A stretch of DNA of 20,029 nt, taken from NCBI GenBank assembly GCA_910592205.1, contig CAJVPJ010000646.1, positions 1-20,029 on the forward strand, read 5' to 3'. Each line of letters begins with the position of its first letter. The first letter of the stretch is position 1. Of this stretch, positions 19,091-20,029 are shown in pieces. Source of the stretch: Paraglomus occultum (lineage: Eukaryota; Glomeromycota; Glomeromycetes; Paraglomerales; Paraglomeraceae). The notes under the pieces are model-generated. The model did no database searches, had not been told where the DNA came from, and saw only the letters and a list, made by a program, of their open reading frames with translations. A program made the translations under genes and the position numbers.

Positions 19091-19993
19091 TTACTTTTTA
19101 TCACCTTTATACAACTCAATCTTTTCTCTTATTTTTTCCTTTACTTCTGACCCATTTTCATAAAAAGTATACACTTTACTTCTTGCTTTACTATATCCTT
19201 GATCAGCTGCTTTTTCATAAAATTCAAGTGCCTTTTTAATATTTGCTTCTACCCCAACCCCATTTTCATAATACAGACCAAGTAAATATTGTGCATAAGG
19301 ATTTCCTTTTTTAGCTCCTGATAGACACAAGTCAATTACATGCTTAATGTCAATTCTACCTCCTGTCATTCTGCTATAATGCAAACCATTTTCAACTTGT
19401 ATTGATATATGTGCTTGTTTTACTGCACTCTGATATAACTCAGTTGCTTTTTGTTCATCCTTTTCTACTCCAATTCCATATTCATAACATACACCAAGAG
19501 TAAATTGAGCACTGGCATATCCTTGTTCAGCTGCTTTTTCATACCATTCAACTGCTTTTTGTTCATTTTTTTCTACTCCAGTTCCATTATTATAACATAA
19601 AGCAAGACTATATTGAGCACTGGCAGTTCCTTGTTCAGCTGCTTTTTCAAACCATTCAACTGCTTTTTGTTCATTCTTTTCTACTCCAGTTCCATTTTTA
19701 TAACATATACCAAGATTATTTTGAGCCTCAGCATTTCCTTGTTCAGCTGCTTTTTCATACCATTCAACTGCTTTTTGTTCATCCTTTTTTACTCCAATTT
19801 CAAGATAGTAACAATCAGCAAGATTATATTGAGCACTGGCAACTCCTTGTTCAGCAGCTTTTTTATACCATTCAACTGCTTTTTGTTCATCCCTTTCTAT
19901 TCCAGTTCCATATCTATAACATGTACCAAGATTAAATTGAGCACTGGTATCTCCTTGTTCAGCTGCTTTTTCATACCATTCAACTGCTTTATG
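19091..19993 (-). CDS. Sel1-repeat (TPR-like) protein, 5' end missing
   Basis: The frame is open for 300 codons from 19993 to the TAA at 19091, with an in-frame TAA at 19994-19996 and no plausible start Met near the top (the first Met is at 19322). It consists of eight Sel1-like repeats. Units 1-5 (19990-19451) are 36 codons each and nearly identical (KAVEWYEKAAEQG...SAQ..LG.CY..GTGVEKNEQ). Unit 6 (19450-19346) is 35 codons and divergent. Units 7 and 8 (19345-19130) are diverged but canonical, followed by a 12-residue charged tail (REKIELYKGDKK). Sel1 repeats form alpha-alpha solenoids used as protein scaffolds; in Glomeromycotina they often follow kinase domains. No kinase domain is visible here. 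The near-identity of units 1-5 suggests recent repeat expansion. The gene stops abruptly at an inversion junction, so it is a 5'-truncated copy or an assembly artefact. Confidence 0.82.
   Translation of the reverse strand, partial: HKAVEWYEKAAEQGDTSAQFNLGTCYRYGTGIERDEQKAVEWYKKAAEQGVASAQYNLADCYYLEIGVKKDEQKAVEWYEKAAEQGNAEAQNNLGICYKNGTGVEKNEQKAVEWFEKAAEQGTASAQYSLALCYNNGTGVEKNEQKAVEWYEKAAEQGYASAQFTLGVCYEYGIGVEKDEQKATELYQSAVKQAHISIQVENGLHYSRMTGGRIDIKHVIDLCLSGAKKGNPYAQYLLGLYYENGVGVEANIKKALEFYEKAADQGYSKARSKVYTFYENGSEVKEKIREKIELYKGDKK
19451..19990 (-). repeat. Five 108-bp tandem repeats encoding Sel1 units
   Basis: Unit boundaries at the AAAGCAGTT codons (Lys-Ala-Val) are 19990, 19882, 19774, 19666 and 19558. 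The units differ by a limited number of substitutions and keep the reading frame. Confidence 0.85.
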
Positions 19994-20029
19994 TTATGCC
20001 AATGGAACTGGAGTAGAAAAGAATGAACA
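19985..20029 (+). CDS. Start of an oppositely oriented Sel1 repeat sequence, cut by the window end
   Basis: From 19989 the plus strand reads LCYANGTGVEKNE, the same Sel1 segment found in the minus-strand units. About 40 bases (19990-20029) match the complement of about 19669-19708 except for three adjacent bases (GCC against AAA). The sequence begins mid-repeat with no start codon and joins the minus-strand array through the shared hexamer TGCTTT (19985-19990). It is a partial CDS that continues beyond the window, or one arm of an artefactual or genuine palindrome. Confidence 0.7.

Noticed and set aside
19613-20026. Plus-strand ORF of 137 codons, Phe/Ser-rich and repetitive
   Set aside because: It is the antisense reading of the tandem Sel1 units. 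Its apparent repeats simply mirror the 108-bp coding repeats.

Overview
This window looks like nuclear DNA of an early-diverging fungus, most probably an arbuscular mycorrhizal fungus (Glomeromycotina). The evidence is an AT-rich background, GTAAGT/TTNCAG spliceosomal introns, a serine/threonine kinase C-lobe and a Sel1-repeat gene of the kinds expanded in that group, and a coiled-coil protein of a type I associate with Rhizophagus relatives. No bacterial signals (operons, Shine-Dalgarno sites) were seen. The taxonomic call is inference.

Layout. Nearly every coding signal lies on the minus strand. From left to right: no gene to about 1.3 kb; a broken kinase C-lobe (1323-1800); two decayed, unidentified coding islands (2736-3345 and 3759-4203); a hairpin-rich stretch (5.0-6.4 kb); a third decayed island (6559-7277); one intact long ORF for a coiled-coil protein (7615-8829); a pogo/Tigger (CENP-B-type, DDE) transposase relic (9254-10097); about 2.4 kb with nothing convincing; a fourth decayed island (12509-12811); an inverted-repeat/palindrome site that may be terminal repeats of DNA transposons (13929-14009); a three-exon gene for a protein with seven predicted membrane segments and a Pro-Val-Asn tail (14940-15927); an RNB-type exoribonuclease remnant (16600-17363); and a Sel1-repeat ORF (19091-19993) that meets an oppositely oriented Sel1 sequence head to head at 19985-19990.

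The genes do not form an evident pathway. Only three look possibly functional: the coiled-coil protein, the seven-TM protein and perhaps the Sel1 ORF, which lacks a visible start. The rest fits a gene-poor, repeat-rich region with ageing gene copies and transposon remains. The decayed islands were found by reading minus-strand frames that stay protein-like across scattered stops and frame changes. Their coding nature is moderately supported and their functions are unknown.

Most worth checking are the Sel1 foldback junction, the seven-TM receptor-like gene, and the chain of same-strand decayed ORFs.
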